The notes beneath the pieces are model-generated. The model did no database searches, had not been told where the DNA came from, and worked only from the letters and a program-made list of their open reading frames with translations. Positions 13,371-26,300 of a stretch of 64,000 bases of DNA are shown here, in pieces. Made by a program: the position numbers and the translations under genes. The DNA is taken from contig NC_135247.1 in assembly GCF_947623445.1 (NCBI RefSeq), positions 4,342,501 to 4,406,500 of the forward strand, in the 5' to 3' direction. The number at the start of each line of letters is the position of its first letter. The stretch's first letter is position 1. The stretch comes from Clavelina lepadiformis (Eukaryota > Chordata > Ascidiacea > Aplousobranchia > Clavelinidae).

Positions 13371-16300
13371 AATAAATTGTACATACGTTCGACTACAACA
13401 CCAAAACATACTTATAAGGTATATTATCTCTACTTAGATGGGAATTTGCAAAAATTTGTTTTTACATCGTTCGATAAGGTTAATGGCATGGTTGTGACTT
13501 GCGTGTTCTAATTGATTCCTGTCTGATAGTAATAAAGAGTGTAATTTTTTAACACTAGATGGAAGTACAGATCCGTCAAAGGCATAAGCTACAACCATTG
13601 TTGTAGAAAAACTAACCAACTCCTAATAATAATGATAAACCAACAGCTGCCACGTTAAATCATCAGTGTAAATTGACGATAGAAAGTTTAAGAAATTTTG
13701 TATAATTGCATACATGTTGATAGACTGTTGTAAGAATTATATAACTTATAAGTTCAATTATATCATATACGCTACTTACAAAAGGGTTAACCTTATATAT
13801 TAAAAGTATGACATCGCTGTAGTGTACATATTCCATCACTTACTGACAACATTTTTCCTTTTTCTTCTGACTTCCCGGTTTGATGCGTCGAAAGCATATT
13901 GGCTAAGAGTCACAATATTCCAGTTTCGGGTGTTCAATTATTTCATTAATAGAAAGCATGAAGCTGTAATGCCAATACCTAATGTCGATTGGTCCTAAAA
14001 GCAGTATACAACTGAAAATAAGACCTAATGCTTGTAACTATTTTAACAGTATTGCAATGCAATTTTCAGTTTACAGTTTCCTGTCGTATAATCGATTTAT
14101 TGCAATATATTTTTTCGCAATCTGTTCATGAACCATACTGATATTGTATAATAATTTGGTTTTAAAGCAATTTTGCGTTTTTTGCATCAGATCTTGAAAG
14201 CGCTGGGAACAAAAGCACAAACCTAGCAAAGGAACCAACATAGCCATCCGATCATATTTGTCCTTTATCTGAAACTTTCCATTAGTATGGTTTACTGCAT
14301 TCCATTCCTTTCCATTACTGCAATCTCACCTTTTCGATTTTGTCAAAACTATAATGCATATGTTGCACAAAGTTAATGAACTAATATAATTTGCATGACA
14401 CCTCTCCATAGAAAAAGAGATCAAAATTTATCCTGCGTCGATAATATGACATGACGCGTTTCTTACATCGTAATCGCCGATTAAAGCAGCGTCTTGTTGT
14501 GCAAATGAATCCTCTGAGATGAAATTAGGCTACTTTACACCTGCCTTGCATATTTTTTAACGAAAGCCAATCGATACGACAAGTGAGACTTCGGATTTTC
14601 TTGTTGAACCGGGTCAAGTAGGATTTTGGAAGAAGGCTGCCTTGTGATAATATTCTTTCTCGTATCTTGTAGTCTGATAAAAAATAGGGAACCAAGTAGT
14701 GCGCTATCCACAGTCTCTGAGCATTTGAATGTAAACAATGAGTGGTGTTTAATAATTCAAGAGCTTCTGATCGAATTTGTAATCTAAAGTGATCTTTCCG
14801 CTGTTGTCATTTAGACTAAGATTGTTGAAATGTAAAAGTAGCTTGGGTTCGTGAGAACACGAGCTCTGGCCATTAATATTCAAAGTACCTGCTGAGCTCA
14901 ACATATGACGTCATAATAAAACAAACAAAAAAGTTTAACTTTGAGCAACAGGCCTTTTCCTTTATACGGCTTTGTATAGAGCAGAAGTCCCCGGTTTATC
15001 TGCATTTGACTCTTGCGTGTATGAAATGTTAACCAGCTCACAAACACAAATCGTGAGATTGATCTTTGAGGATTACAGACTTGTAAACCGTATGCTGCCG
15101 TCGTCCTATAGAAGGCTGTGTCTGATACGCGCACCACAGGTTGTAGCGTGTATATACAGCTTGTTTAAAAATAACCGCCAAAAGCAAATATAATCGAACA
15201 GAACATTTAAACCAAAATAGTTGGTTGTGGTTGATATAATGTTGCGTCGTATATCTTCCTTTTTTGTTGCAATAGAGCAGCTAACTCCGTCAAATATATC
15301 AAGCTGTGCGAGCATGCTGAGTTCGTCTATAACTATACACTGCTGACAACGCGATCGGAAAGAATTAATGTTTTTTTCATTAGGAACAGATTTTACGAGG
15401 CAATAAATCTTTATGTTACCTTTGAAAAACTTCTCTTGCAACTGTAATACTTCCTGTTTATTTCTGCGAAAAACTTAATGTATGGGTAAACCGGGAGTGA
15501 ATATCAGGGTTGTAAGGACAAAACTGGTACCTGCCGAACGTTCGGGTTCGTGTACGGCACGTCCTAGATTTTGACATATAATAATTAGTTATTAAAACAA
15601 TTTGTAATAGACCTGTGGTAGACAGCAGAGACTTTAGCAAACGTTTAACTGCAGGTTAAACAAGTAACTTCGATACAATTGTCCGTTTTTTATCACGAAA
15701 TGTCAACGACTTTTGTTCCAAGCTGTAATTCCTGAAATCTACTGAAAGTCTTTTAAAACGCCAACTTTTTTTAAGATAAGGTAACGGTAGCACGAGCTCC
15801 GACTTATATCGTGTCATCACAGCTGTCTTGAAAACTATTTTGCTCTTCTATATTTGAACCTAAGCGGACGTCGACAGTTGCCAATTGCGTTGTCAACTTT
15901 TGTTAGCTCATTAGAAATTAGACGGCTCAATTATTATTTTTATGCATAAGGATAACTTGAGTGTACAGTTGCTTACACAACCGAACTTACCTAATTCAAT
16001 GAAATTTTGCCGCTCTTAACTGCTGTAATCTCTGCCCAAAGCGGCGACAAGATTTTTAAAATTTTTAAAGGCGCGACTTCTGTTTATATTACTATTCTTG
16101 TGCTTTGACAAGTTCATAAATTATGTTTAAATTAGGTGACATCCGAATTTAGCTTTACACATTTCGTATCTCGTCTCAAAATGTGACGGTAGCGCTACAA
16201 AGCGTAAGTTGTGTATACTTTGGACTCTATTCTTATGCCGTCGTAGCGCCAATTATGATCTTAAGACTGAAAAGAGAATCAATATCTATCTCATTACTTA

Positions 16301-18254
16301 TGAGAGCAATTTTGTGTCTCTGCATCTTAGAACAAGCTGGCTGCGATGTTTTGAATTTTTGAAGACCTAATTGCATTAGCGTTTGCCATCAAATAATAAG
16401 AAATACGTTAAAATCGATATAATTTGTTTAAAATCGGGGTCACGTCTGTATAATGTATACGCTCACCTGATGCCCGCCCCTTTACGTCACATCGCAAATC
16501 ATCACAAAAAATGTTTGTTTTGATCATTGATCTTTCTTAGGTAGCCTATTCCAATAAGATACGCAGATATTATGTTGAATCTATAGGATCTCTAGTAAGT
16601 ATTTTAATAAGTTGACTTATTTTATTATAGTTGTGCGTATAAAATACTGGACAGCTTTCAAGAAGCATTGTGTTTTGTAAATTTAAATGGTCACCGTTTT
16701 GACATATTATAGGCCAGAACTTACAATTACTCAACAAGCTACACGCTTTCATGGAAACCTTTTATATCCAGATCTTTCACGAACCATACAGCTCGCGATC
16801 TTTAATGTCATTGATGGTTTCTTGTTTTGTCTGTATTGTGCGCGTACCTTTAAATCCAACCCAATCCTATTGTTGCCTCTGCGTCTCAATGAGCCCCTTT
16901 GTTGGGATATTAAATTCGATCTTCAATTATGCTACTGGTACCTCTCGTATTATGCCACATATTGCTCTGCGTATTTGCTCTCACATCGGTACACTTGGCT
17001 TTCTTTAAGACGTGTAGAGAATGATTGTTTACTTAATAAAAATCAACAAGAGCCATAATAAGACATTTATTACTTTATGAGCGCCTTGTTAGGAGCAACG
17101 CGTTCAAAGCTACCCGTAAGCTCTGGAAAGCGAGACCTGTAATTTTCAAGAGAATAAAACGAAACAGTAGTCTAGTGCCGGTGTCCTTTGAAGTATTCCC
17201 GATCCGACGAATTTGTCATACCAGATTAAGTCATCGCAAGTTAGTTTGTAAGCTTCGCAGATTAACGATTAGTTACGAATGTCATTACAGATTTCTGCCG
17301 TATGAGTGCGATTAGCTATAAGCCCTGTAATGATTAATGCAACGCTCCTCGCGGTCCCTAATCAACGCCCCTTGCAGCTTTATCGCATACCTTGCAATCA
17401 CGCCAATGATGCTCTCCGTTCAGATCCTCAGTTCTTTTCAGTTGCGTGATTACGATTTACCATTCTAAGAATACCAGTTTCCTTTTATGCTTTTGTCTAA
17501 ATTTACTTGTTGTGTTGCAGCTTAGTTTAGTTCTTGTTTATTAAAGCTGTATAATTAAAGGATACAATTATTTATAATTGTCAGCTGTTCAGTTCAAGCC
17601 CCCTGTATGTTATAGACGTAGATGTTTATAGATGCGTAATAGTTTGCAGTGGGCGAAGATCAAGGATCATCTGCGTCCTACGCCTGACTTTAAAGATCAG
17701 TTGAATCGAAATCAAACCAAAACAGATTTTGTCCAAGTTGGGATTATTTACTGTTACCTTGACATTCACTTGTGATTGTTTTAGTGTTAACGTACCCATG
17801 ATGGTCTTATGGTTCTGTCAATCAGCCCTCGGCTTGGCTCAGAGCACTCGAAAGATTAAGTAACTTATGACTGATTTATACTGCGCGTTAATTGGCATCC
17901 GTTATTGTTTTTTTCTTGTTTAGTTTTGAAATCGATTTTAATTTGCTCTAAAGCCAACCTTTATTAGTGATTTATGTTCCTCATAAAAGCACAGATAAAA
18001 TGATTAATTGTTTTATAAAATCACGGAAACTGCTATTTGTTTGCTTAGTTTAATGTCAATATTCAATAGCGTACGGTTGTAGGCGGTATCGAAGGCTGTG
18101 CCCAAGTTTGTATATAAGAGACTTTGGTAGTTTTTAAGCCTGTTTAGTAGGTACTTTAACATTGTTGTGTGAAACATAGTACACTACTTACATTAAAATA
18201 TATCTCGCTTGCTTTAATTGTTTTGGCATAGCTGTAGAGAATAGTTAGAAAGAA
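13371..18254. other. Intergenic, nothing recognised
   Basis: Overlapping frames at 16570-17058 on both strands look like compositional shadows: no start context, splice signals or family resemblance. The start of the LRR gene is at 18255; no TATA box is evident upstream. Confidence 0.4.
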
Positions 18255-21200
18255 ATGAATAACGAAGAAGAATTAAGAGATCAACTATATCAAGGCCCTG
18301 GTGGACGTTTAACTTTAAATCTCTCTGACCATGGATTGCACGCCCTCCCCCCTGCAGTTTGTAATTTGACCGAGATGCAATGTTTGATTCTCAATGATAA
18401 CAAACTAAAGGAACTTCCATCTGACATAAGGTAAATAGGTGCAGTATCTTAAAGTCGCGACCCGTCATAAACTAACTGGCAACTGCACGAGTGGTAAAAG
18501 ATTTTTTTGTATAATGTTGACGTGAGACGTTATTTTCCGAAAACCCAATGTTAATAGCGGTAAGTTTTATAGGAAGCTATTCTGTCTTGAGGCTCTCTCC
18601 GTACGAGGAAATCGTCTCACTACGCTGCCCGATGCTCTCTTCGATTTGAAATATCTGGAATTTTTGGAATGCAGTGATAACTGCATCCAGGTATATTTAT
18701 CGCAACTTCTGTGCGAGCCTATATTTGTACTTTACTAGAGTACAACTCGCATGTTGATATCTTACGCTAGCTTGTCATGTCTGTGAAGTATCTTCGCATT
18801 TTTATCGTATCATATATTAAAGGTTCACAACCCAATTTAATTTCGACTAGATTTTTAATACACTTAACCGTTTTTCAATTTCTTGTTTGCTTTGAAAATC
18901 AATATTTTAGAGACTGCCCGAACGCATATCCCGCCTAAAGAATTTGGTGAAGTTTTTTGCAAACCGCAATCAACTTACCAGTGTCCCTGTTAACCTGAGC
19001 TACCTGTGGAACCTTGAGGTTCTTGGACTGAACGGAAACAGGCGAGTCGAATTTACAGTATAACTAACCTCTATGCCTATTCTTGCTATTTTGTTTATTT
19101 TTTTTGATCTGCTAACACTTATTTGCACGTTTTGGCTTGAACATAACTGTGTTTATGGTATTTCTCCTTGTACCAAGATCCAGACGTCAACAAACATAAA
19201 CCGATCATAAACGTTTTTAGTACCTTAAGAAACTTTGTACTTAACCTGCAAACTTTTTTACTTTTCACTTTTTCTGATCATACATTTTGCTGCATTAGTG
19301 CAAAAATAAATGTGGTTTCTGATAGCAAAACGAGTTATTGCCTTGAATTTCTGCTGTTGTTGTGAAGGATTTTATTGAATTATTGATCGATCAGAAAACT
19401 TTTATTGTCTACACGGAGCTCATTAATTTTGATTGACTTTCTCATAATATTAATGAAGAGGAGTTTACTTGATAAATCTGCAATGAAATGAATTTTAACA
19501 GCTATAACAGTCTAAGGACTATCCTATAGGTCATTATCTATGCTATTTAATACTTGTATAGCTTGCAAACATCTTGTTTCATAATTTAGGATATCGACCT
19601 TACCTGATGAGATGGGCATATTTCTTGAAAATATTGAAGTGTTGGGTATTAGTCAAAACAAGATAACAAATATTCCAAAAGCTGCAATGCGCATGAAAAA
19701 ACTTAAACGACTAGGCTTGTCTGGTAACCAGATATGCAGGTTAGTTTTCAACACAATTAACGGTTCCAAGCTGGATTTTTTTAACATTGAAATATATTTC
19801 ACATAGTTTGTCCTCTAAAATTGGAGGCATGGAATCTTTAAGAGATCTGCTGTTAGATGACAACCAAATCAAATTCTTACCATATCAGTTATTCGAGCTA
19901 AGTTCTCTTGAAGAGCTTGCACTGTCACGGTAAGCAATTCCTTTCTGTTATCCAGGCCCAGTGTCTGGAGCACACTGCTCTTATAATGCAAGAACAGAAT
20001 TACGTTACCGACTTTTTTTTGTTGTAGAAATAAGCTTCGAAGATTTCATCCACATTTCACTAAACTGAAGTCTTTGAAGTGTCTTGGCTTGAACGACAAC
20101 AGATTGGTTAAGCTGCCTCCTGAAATTGGCGATTGTAACAGTCTGGAAATACTTGGCTTAGAAGGCAACATGCTAAAAAATCTTCCAGATGAAATAGGTT
20201 TGTAGTGAACCAACAGCAGGTTTGGCGTGTTTGAAATCTTCATTGATTTTAACAGAAAGGTTTGTTTGTCAGGAAAACTGTTGTTTCTACGGGAGCTGTA
20301 TGTCGGAAGAAATTCATTTAACGGAGCAGACTGTATTCCTTCCACCGTGTCCCGCCTTCGCAATTTGACCGTGTTTCATACGTCAGAGAATAAAATAACC
20401 AGCTTTCCTGTTGAACTCAAAACTTTAACTTCTTTAAATGAGGTAAGTTTCCACTGCTGCTTATTTTATTTTTTATATCTGAAACTCAAATAAACTCGAT
20501 AAATAGCGTTCATTGCAATCTGTATAACATCGAATTAATAGAACATTCAAACATGTTAAAAGTTTAAGAAGTCTATATTGTCACTTTCACATGCTTACAA
20601 TTTTGTTACGATTCTTTTCTGTATATTTTGGTCATAAAAAAGGAAAATGATGTAGCCTATATAGCCTATACTACAAAAGGAAAAGCAGCAATTGTTATGT
20701 CATAACATATACCAAAATTCATTCATTTCACTTAAAAAATCGTCGATAAATATGAGTAAATTGGCACTAAAAACTGTGCTTGCTGAGGTAAATAGGGTAC
20801 GATGGTTTCTGTACGTAAGAATGACGATGATTTGCCGAAAGTAAGAAGCTAGAAACTTTTGCAATGTTTATACTGTTTGAATTGTATTGAGTGGATCTAT
20901 GTTTACACGTTTTATGACATATAACTTATGTTTCTACGTTTTATATCAAAAGTAAACGGAAAACGGAATAAGATATTACTTCTGTGGGAGTTTTGCTGAG
21001 ACTAGGCTGATGTGATTGATTTATGGTTTTTGGCTATACATACTGTATGCACGTTTATGTTTCTGCTATTGTTGTGAAAATTATTTCCCTGTTTATTATT
21101 AAGATTAAGCTCTCTGAGAATTGCTTTCTTGAGCTCCCAAGCGCATTATGTTCTATGATCGAAGTCACCAACCTAGACGTGCAACAGAACGATCTTACCA

Positions 21201-22973
21201 AGCTACCACGTGACATGAAACATCTGACGTCACTGCTTTCCATACATCTTCAAGGGAATAAGTTTAAGGAATTTCCGCCACCGCTTTGCGACGTCACACA
21301 GGTGACCTGACCATTTAAACGTTTTTGCCCAATATTATTAATACCATGGACATTGGACTGCCTATAACCAGTACGGTGTAGGCCTATGTCAAAATGCTAC
21401 CTATAAGTCGACTTAAATGTGTCTTCACAGATTGAGAAGATAAATTGCTCGGAAAATTTCATTGGAAGTATTCCTCGAGACGTGTCCTACTTAAAGCGGC
21501 TAACTCATATCGACTTAAGCAAGAACAATTTTGAAGAATTTCCGACTGAAATTTGTTTCGTTTCATCCTTAGAGGATCTTGATTTATCCAACAATAACGT
21601 TTCAGACGTACCATACGAGTTAAGATTTGTGAGTTATTCACCTTTTTGATAGAACAGGATACTGAAGCCTATTAGCGTATGTAGTTTATGCCAAGGGTAG
21701 GCTAAGTGTTTCTATTATTACACAGCTGAAAAAACTGCAAGCCATCGATTTGTCCAATAACTGCTTCGAGGAATTTCCTACGAGACTGTGTTATGCGGTT
21801 TCTTTGCGACAAATTAAATTCAGACAGAAGTGCGGTAATAAGGTGGATTCTCTTCCCCAAGACATGTCCCACCTTACGGCCCTGGAGGTGGGCATACGAG
21901 TTGAATGCCTTACTGGCATTTGTGAGAAAATTGTCTACTATTCATTTACCTTTTTTCTGCAGGAATTGTATCTAGATAGCAACAGCTTAAGGCAACTTCC
22001 TTCATCATTGAGTCTTTGTACTAAACTTTCCGTTTTATCTGTTCCCGATAACGAGCTTAAAAGTATTCCGGGAACCCTATGTAGCCTACCAAATCTTAGA
22101 GAACTTAAAGTAAACGGTAAGTAAAATAAAGGATGGTAACAAACGCAGTTCGATTATTTATTTATACATGAATAACTGCAGTATCAATTATGATCAAGAA
22201 CGTTTTGAAAATCCATGACAAGAAATAACTAAAAATAGTTTATTCAGCGTTAGATTATGTGGGCTATGCCGCTATGCTATTGAATTGGCTACCACGGTAT
22301 ATCGTCTTGCTTTGAGTAGTCCGTCTTTGTCTCAATCAAAAAACGTTTTTGCAGGTAACAATATTTCCGAGTTGCCTGCGGAGATGGACAACCTTGTGCA
22401 CTTGCAAATAATTGACTTGTCTGATAATCCGTTGAAACGTCCTCCGAATGCGGTAGCCATTACCAAGAACATAGAACCCATTGGTCGTTACGTGAGAAGC
22501 GCCGAAAACATGGAAGGTCAACTGGATACTTTGAAATATGATAAATAACCTTAAATGACTCTTCTTTCACCCCATAATCTATGCCAGAAATTTTTTGCAG
22601 AAGCACTTTTGGGTAAGATGTTGCAATACGTTGCGGTGGAATGTCCAATTGACACATTCGACAGGTTATGTATCAAACTACGGTTACCAAAAGAAATACT
22701 GCTCGAAGTGACTTCTGATAAAACTAAAACTGAATTCGAGCAACTCCTAACGCTTCTTGAAAAGTGGCGAGACAAGTAAGATAGCAGCTTTCGTAACTAC
22801 AAAAGTTTGTTTTTCATGCAAACTATTTACATTGACAAATTTTATTCAGCAACCCTAATCCAGCTGTTGAAGTACAGGAGAAATTTATGCACTTAATAGA
22901 CTTGGTGGACCTTCACAAGATTTTGGAAGCCTTGAAACTTATGAGGCTTTACGCAAAAGCATTGCGAATGTAA
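18255..22973 (+). CDS. Leucine-rich repeat protein with C-terminal death-fold region (LRRD1-like)
   Basis: Fourteen exons splice in phase to about 736 aa: 18255-18430, 18573-18690, 18911-19041, 19590-19739, 19807-19929, 20028-20197, 20273-20442, 21104-21301, 21431-21628, 21726-21887, 21963-22116, 22355-22516, 22601-22775, 22850-22973. Residues ~17-620 are about 25 tandem 23-residue LRRs (LxxLxLxxNxLxxLPxxI), e.g. LTHIDLSKNNFEEFPTEI. The last two exons, from EALLGKMLQYVAVECPIDTF to YAKALRM-stop, form a helical segment with the W and L spacing of a death domain. Vertebrate LRRD1 has this architecture; a PIDD-type adaptor is an alternative, but I see no ZU5 region. Exon 3 uses a GC donor (AACAG|gcgagt), which keeps phase into exon 4. 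If the weak donor at 22517 (GAAG|gtcaac) is not used, the frame stops at 22548 and the death region is lost. Confidence 0.85.
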
Positions 22974-23301
22974 TTTCTATTAGGCATCTCGTTGTCTTCA
23001 GGCAACCGCAGCCAATTTTAACGATGTTTAATGCACTTAATGAAAAGTTTATTCCACTCGCAGATCTTCATTAATTATATTGCGTTTGTTCATTAATATT
23101 CATGAATTGAGAATAATCGTGCAAGTGACCAGCATTTAACCAATACATTCTCACTTTTTTAATGTCTTTGTGGTCAATTTCTGGTCTGATTTACAAGCAC
23201 CATGGTGAGGAAAAGGCTCACATCAACCAACCACAGTTCACTGCAATCTTGTTTCCATTCAACCACTTGATCCATTACTTGTAGCAGGATAAAGACAATC
23301 T

Positions 23302-26300
23302 TCATTCTGATGGTGGTACATAGTATGTGTCGTTTGTGAGGAACACGTGAATCAACCTGGGTCCATATCGATCAATGACGTAGTTTGAGCCATCAGCTGG
23401 CAAAAGTATCTGTGCAAGCAAAATTTTATAAATAAATAAATAAGCAAATAAACCGGTGCATATAATGTATTGAGATTATCAACTGCACCTGCAGACATAT
23501 CAGCAAAAAATCTGCCAATGCCCCAAAACCACACACCCCAAATGTGAACAGCTTGACCAATCCAATCGCAGGATATCCAAGATAAAATCTGGACAGTTAT
23601 GCGACATGAAATTGTTTTTTCATAAATACACACAATCAAAAAAATATATAGAAAGTATAGTTTTCAATAACTTAGCAAAGCACGCATTTTTATACTGTTT
23701 GCAAATTTTCCAGAAGACAGAAGTACTACTGTACTAACCTGTCAATTCCAAGCCAGCCTAGAAACAAAGAAAGGGCAACAGCAACAACATACGAGTATCC
23801 GTTCGTGTAGCGACAAGGTATTTCTTTTACAAATCCAATCTGTATGTAACAACAAACAATTCCTAAATTTGTGTTTATATACTGGGCTCTTCATAATGCC
23901 TGAGAAATATATTAACAGATGGTTTCTCTTTAAATGACCATGCATATGTTTCATGTCACTTCGTTAGAAAGCATTATCTATTTTTAACTAGTAGTTATTA
24001 TTTTGTTAGAAATGCTGAACTACTACAGTAGTACAGTACTAGCAACTTAGCAAGCTTATAAATGTAAATTTTATGTTTTAATGTCTCTGGTAATATTACT
24101 GTACAGTTTTCTAGTATATGACAACGTGGTCTTGCCTTTGTACCATTGTAAAGTTCATCTGAGCATTTTATTTTATTGAGTGGCCGGCATGGTACTTTTG
24201 CTAAACCTTCTTTGGTACAGCCCCTGAAATGAAAATAACCAAGTGTAATGAAGTAAATATTATGAAGCACAATTGCATAACAGAAAAAAGTAACACTGCT
24301 ATAATACAGGTTGTTAAAGTAAGGACATTACCAAGCCTATCTTGATAGCTTGTAAAAACTAACCGTTTATAATAAATTAAAGTGCAGGTTGTAATTGACA
24401 ATGCAACATATGATTATATATGCAGCAAAGGTTCTTAAACTGGGGGGTGAGTGTATTAAAAGTATTCTATCAAAAACCTACCAGTCACTTATGTTTACAT
24501 ACAATTTCAAGGTTTTTATTCTGTTCACAATTATGATAAAACATTTTTGATGTTACCTTATGCATAATAACTGAATATAGAATATATAATTTAATTTTAA
24601 AATTCAATAAAATATTCATTTTGCATGCAACAGTGCCCAATCGAGTGATGAATGTCAGCTGATAAGGTAGCAATGCACAATCAGATTTTAAGGGTCAGTA
24701 ACTACAAAGATGATCATCAGCAAACCAGCAAAGATAATCTCAAGTCACATCTATCACGAAATCTTTGCAATAACACTGAATCAGCATAATGCTCTACCCT
24801 GATACCTTTTAACATTTACCACTTTAAGTTGCAATTAATCATGTGAAGTTCTTTATAACAAGCGAGCTTAATTAGACAAAAAAGTTACATTGGCAAACAA
24901 CGAATGTTGCTAAGAATTTGACAAAAAATGATCGATAACTTCATATCTTTTTATGCTAGAAATTATTTGGTGATTGGTTAAAAAAGTCAAGTTGCTTACA
25001 GTAGCTAGCGGGGCCCAGTGCCGTATTCGCGAAACATACATGCAGATGGTCAACAAAGACTTTAAACAAGTCCAAAAATCTATTAACACAAATTGTTGAT
25101 ACTTAGTGGATAAAATGTATGTTGATGTTTACCAAAACAGCAGTCAACAATTTTTTGATATGCTGCTCCTGCTATACAAAATTATTCAATTTGCACATGC
25201 ATGTTCCACTGTACGTACTCATAACGAGAGGTGGGCAGTTGGTATTTGGAAAATAGTGCCGGTACTTGGCGAAAATACAAATATCAGTATTCTGTACTGT
25301 TTCAAAAAAGTAGTTCGGAGCTTTTTCGATACTCGGTAGTTTTTATGTAAAGGACGCTGTTCCAAGTGCAATTTTTGTCCCAATTCGGGGCCAATTACAG
25401 GTTACTCTAGGTCAGTGGTTCCCAGAGTGGGCGCCAGCGCCCCCTTGGGGGCGTTGGAGCCTCTCAAGGGGGCGCTGGCTACTAAATGGGCGATTGGGGG
25501 GCGCTGATAATAAATTGGGCAGTAACAAAAACAGTGCCAAAGTAAACATTTGCGCTGTTTGTATAATAGTTTTATGCTTCGATTTACTTATTTTACTTTC
25601 CTGTATTCGGTTGCATAGTCTGAGGAATTTCGGTTGATCTTAAAATAAAATACATTTATTAGTCTCATTATTCTTATTGTTACGTCAATAGACTAATTCA
25701 ACAGTATTGTGTCATAATAATCTTGCGTTTTTTCTCACATGTTGCATATGCGAAAGGGTATTTAAGCCACGAGGAAGTTACTGTGATTGTGAATAGCAAT
25801 ATTCTTAGATTTTAGTTAGTGAGCCGGTACCTAGGTAAGGTACCTAATAAGGAGTTCAGCCAATCGAAAATGCAGGCAATACAGTTCAAGTTATCTCCAG
25901 TATGGATTTATTCCAGCCCCAAATTCCGAATCACAGCCGATGTGTTTGCTGTGCTCTAAAGTGTTTTGTAATGAAGCGATGAAGCCGTCCAGACTTTCCG
26001 AGCATTTAACGAAAGTTCACCCAGATAAAGTAGGCAAGAGTGCAACATTTTTTCAAATGCTCTGGGACAATTTCACGATGTTTTCAAACCTTTCCCATAC
26101 AAGTAATGATGGATTACGTGCGTCTTACAATTTGTCTTTGATGCTTGCAAGAAAAGGCAAGCCGCATACGATCGGCGAAGATTTGATCTTGCCATCAGTG
26201 AAGGAAGATTTGATCTTGCTATCAGTGAAGGAAGTTTTGGACAACGTTTTGCATCACAAGGCCTCTTCTACAGTTATTAAATCTATTCCTCTGAGTAACA

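Noticed and set aside
14972-15193. Open frames on both strands near 15 kb
   Set aside because: Short, mutually overlapping and featureless.
16570-17058. Overlapping open frames on both strands, up to 123 aa
   Set aside because: No recognisable domain, no splice context, and equally open frames in several registers; likely chance.
24430-24460. GGTTCTTAAACTGGGGGG resembling a hAT end
   Set aside because: No partner end or TSD found; at most a fragment.
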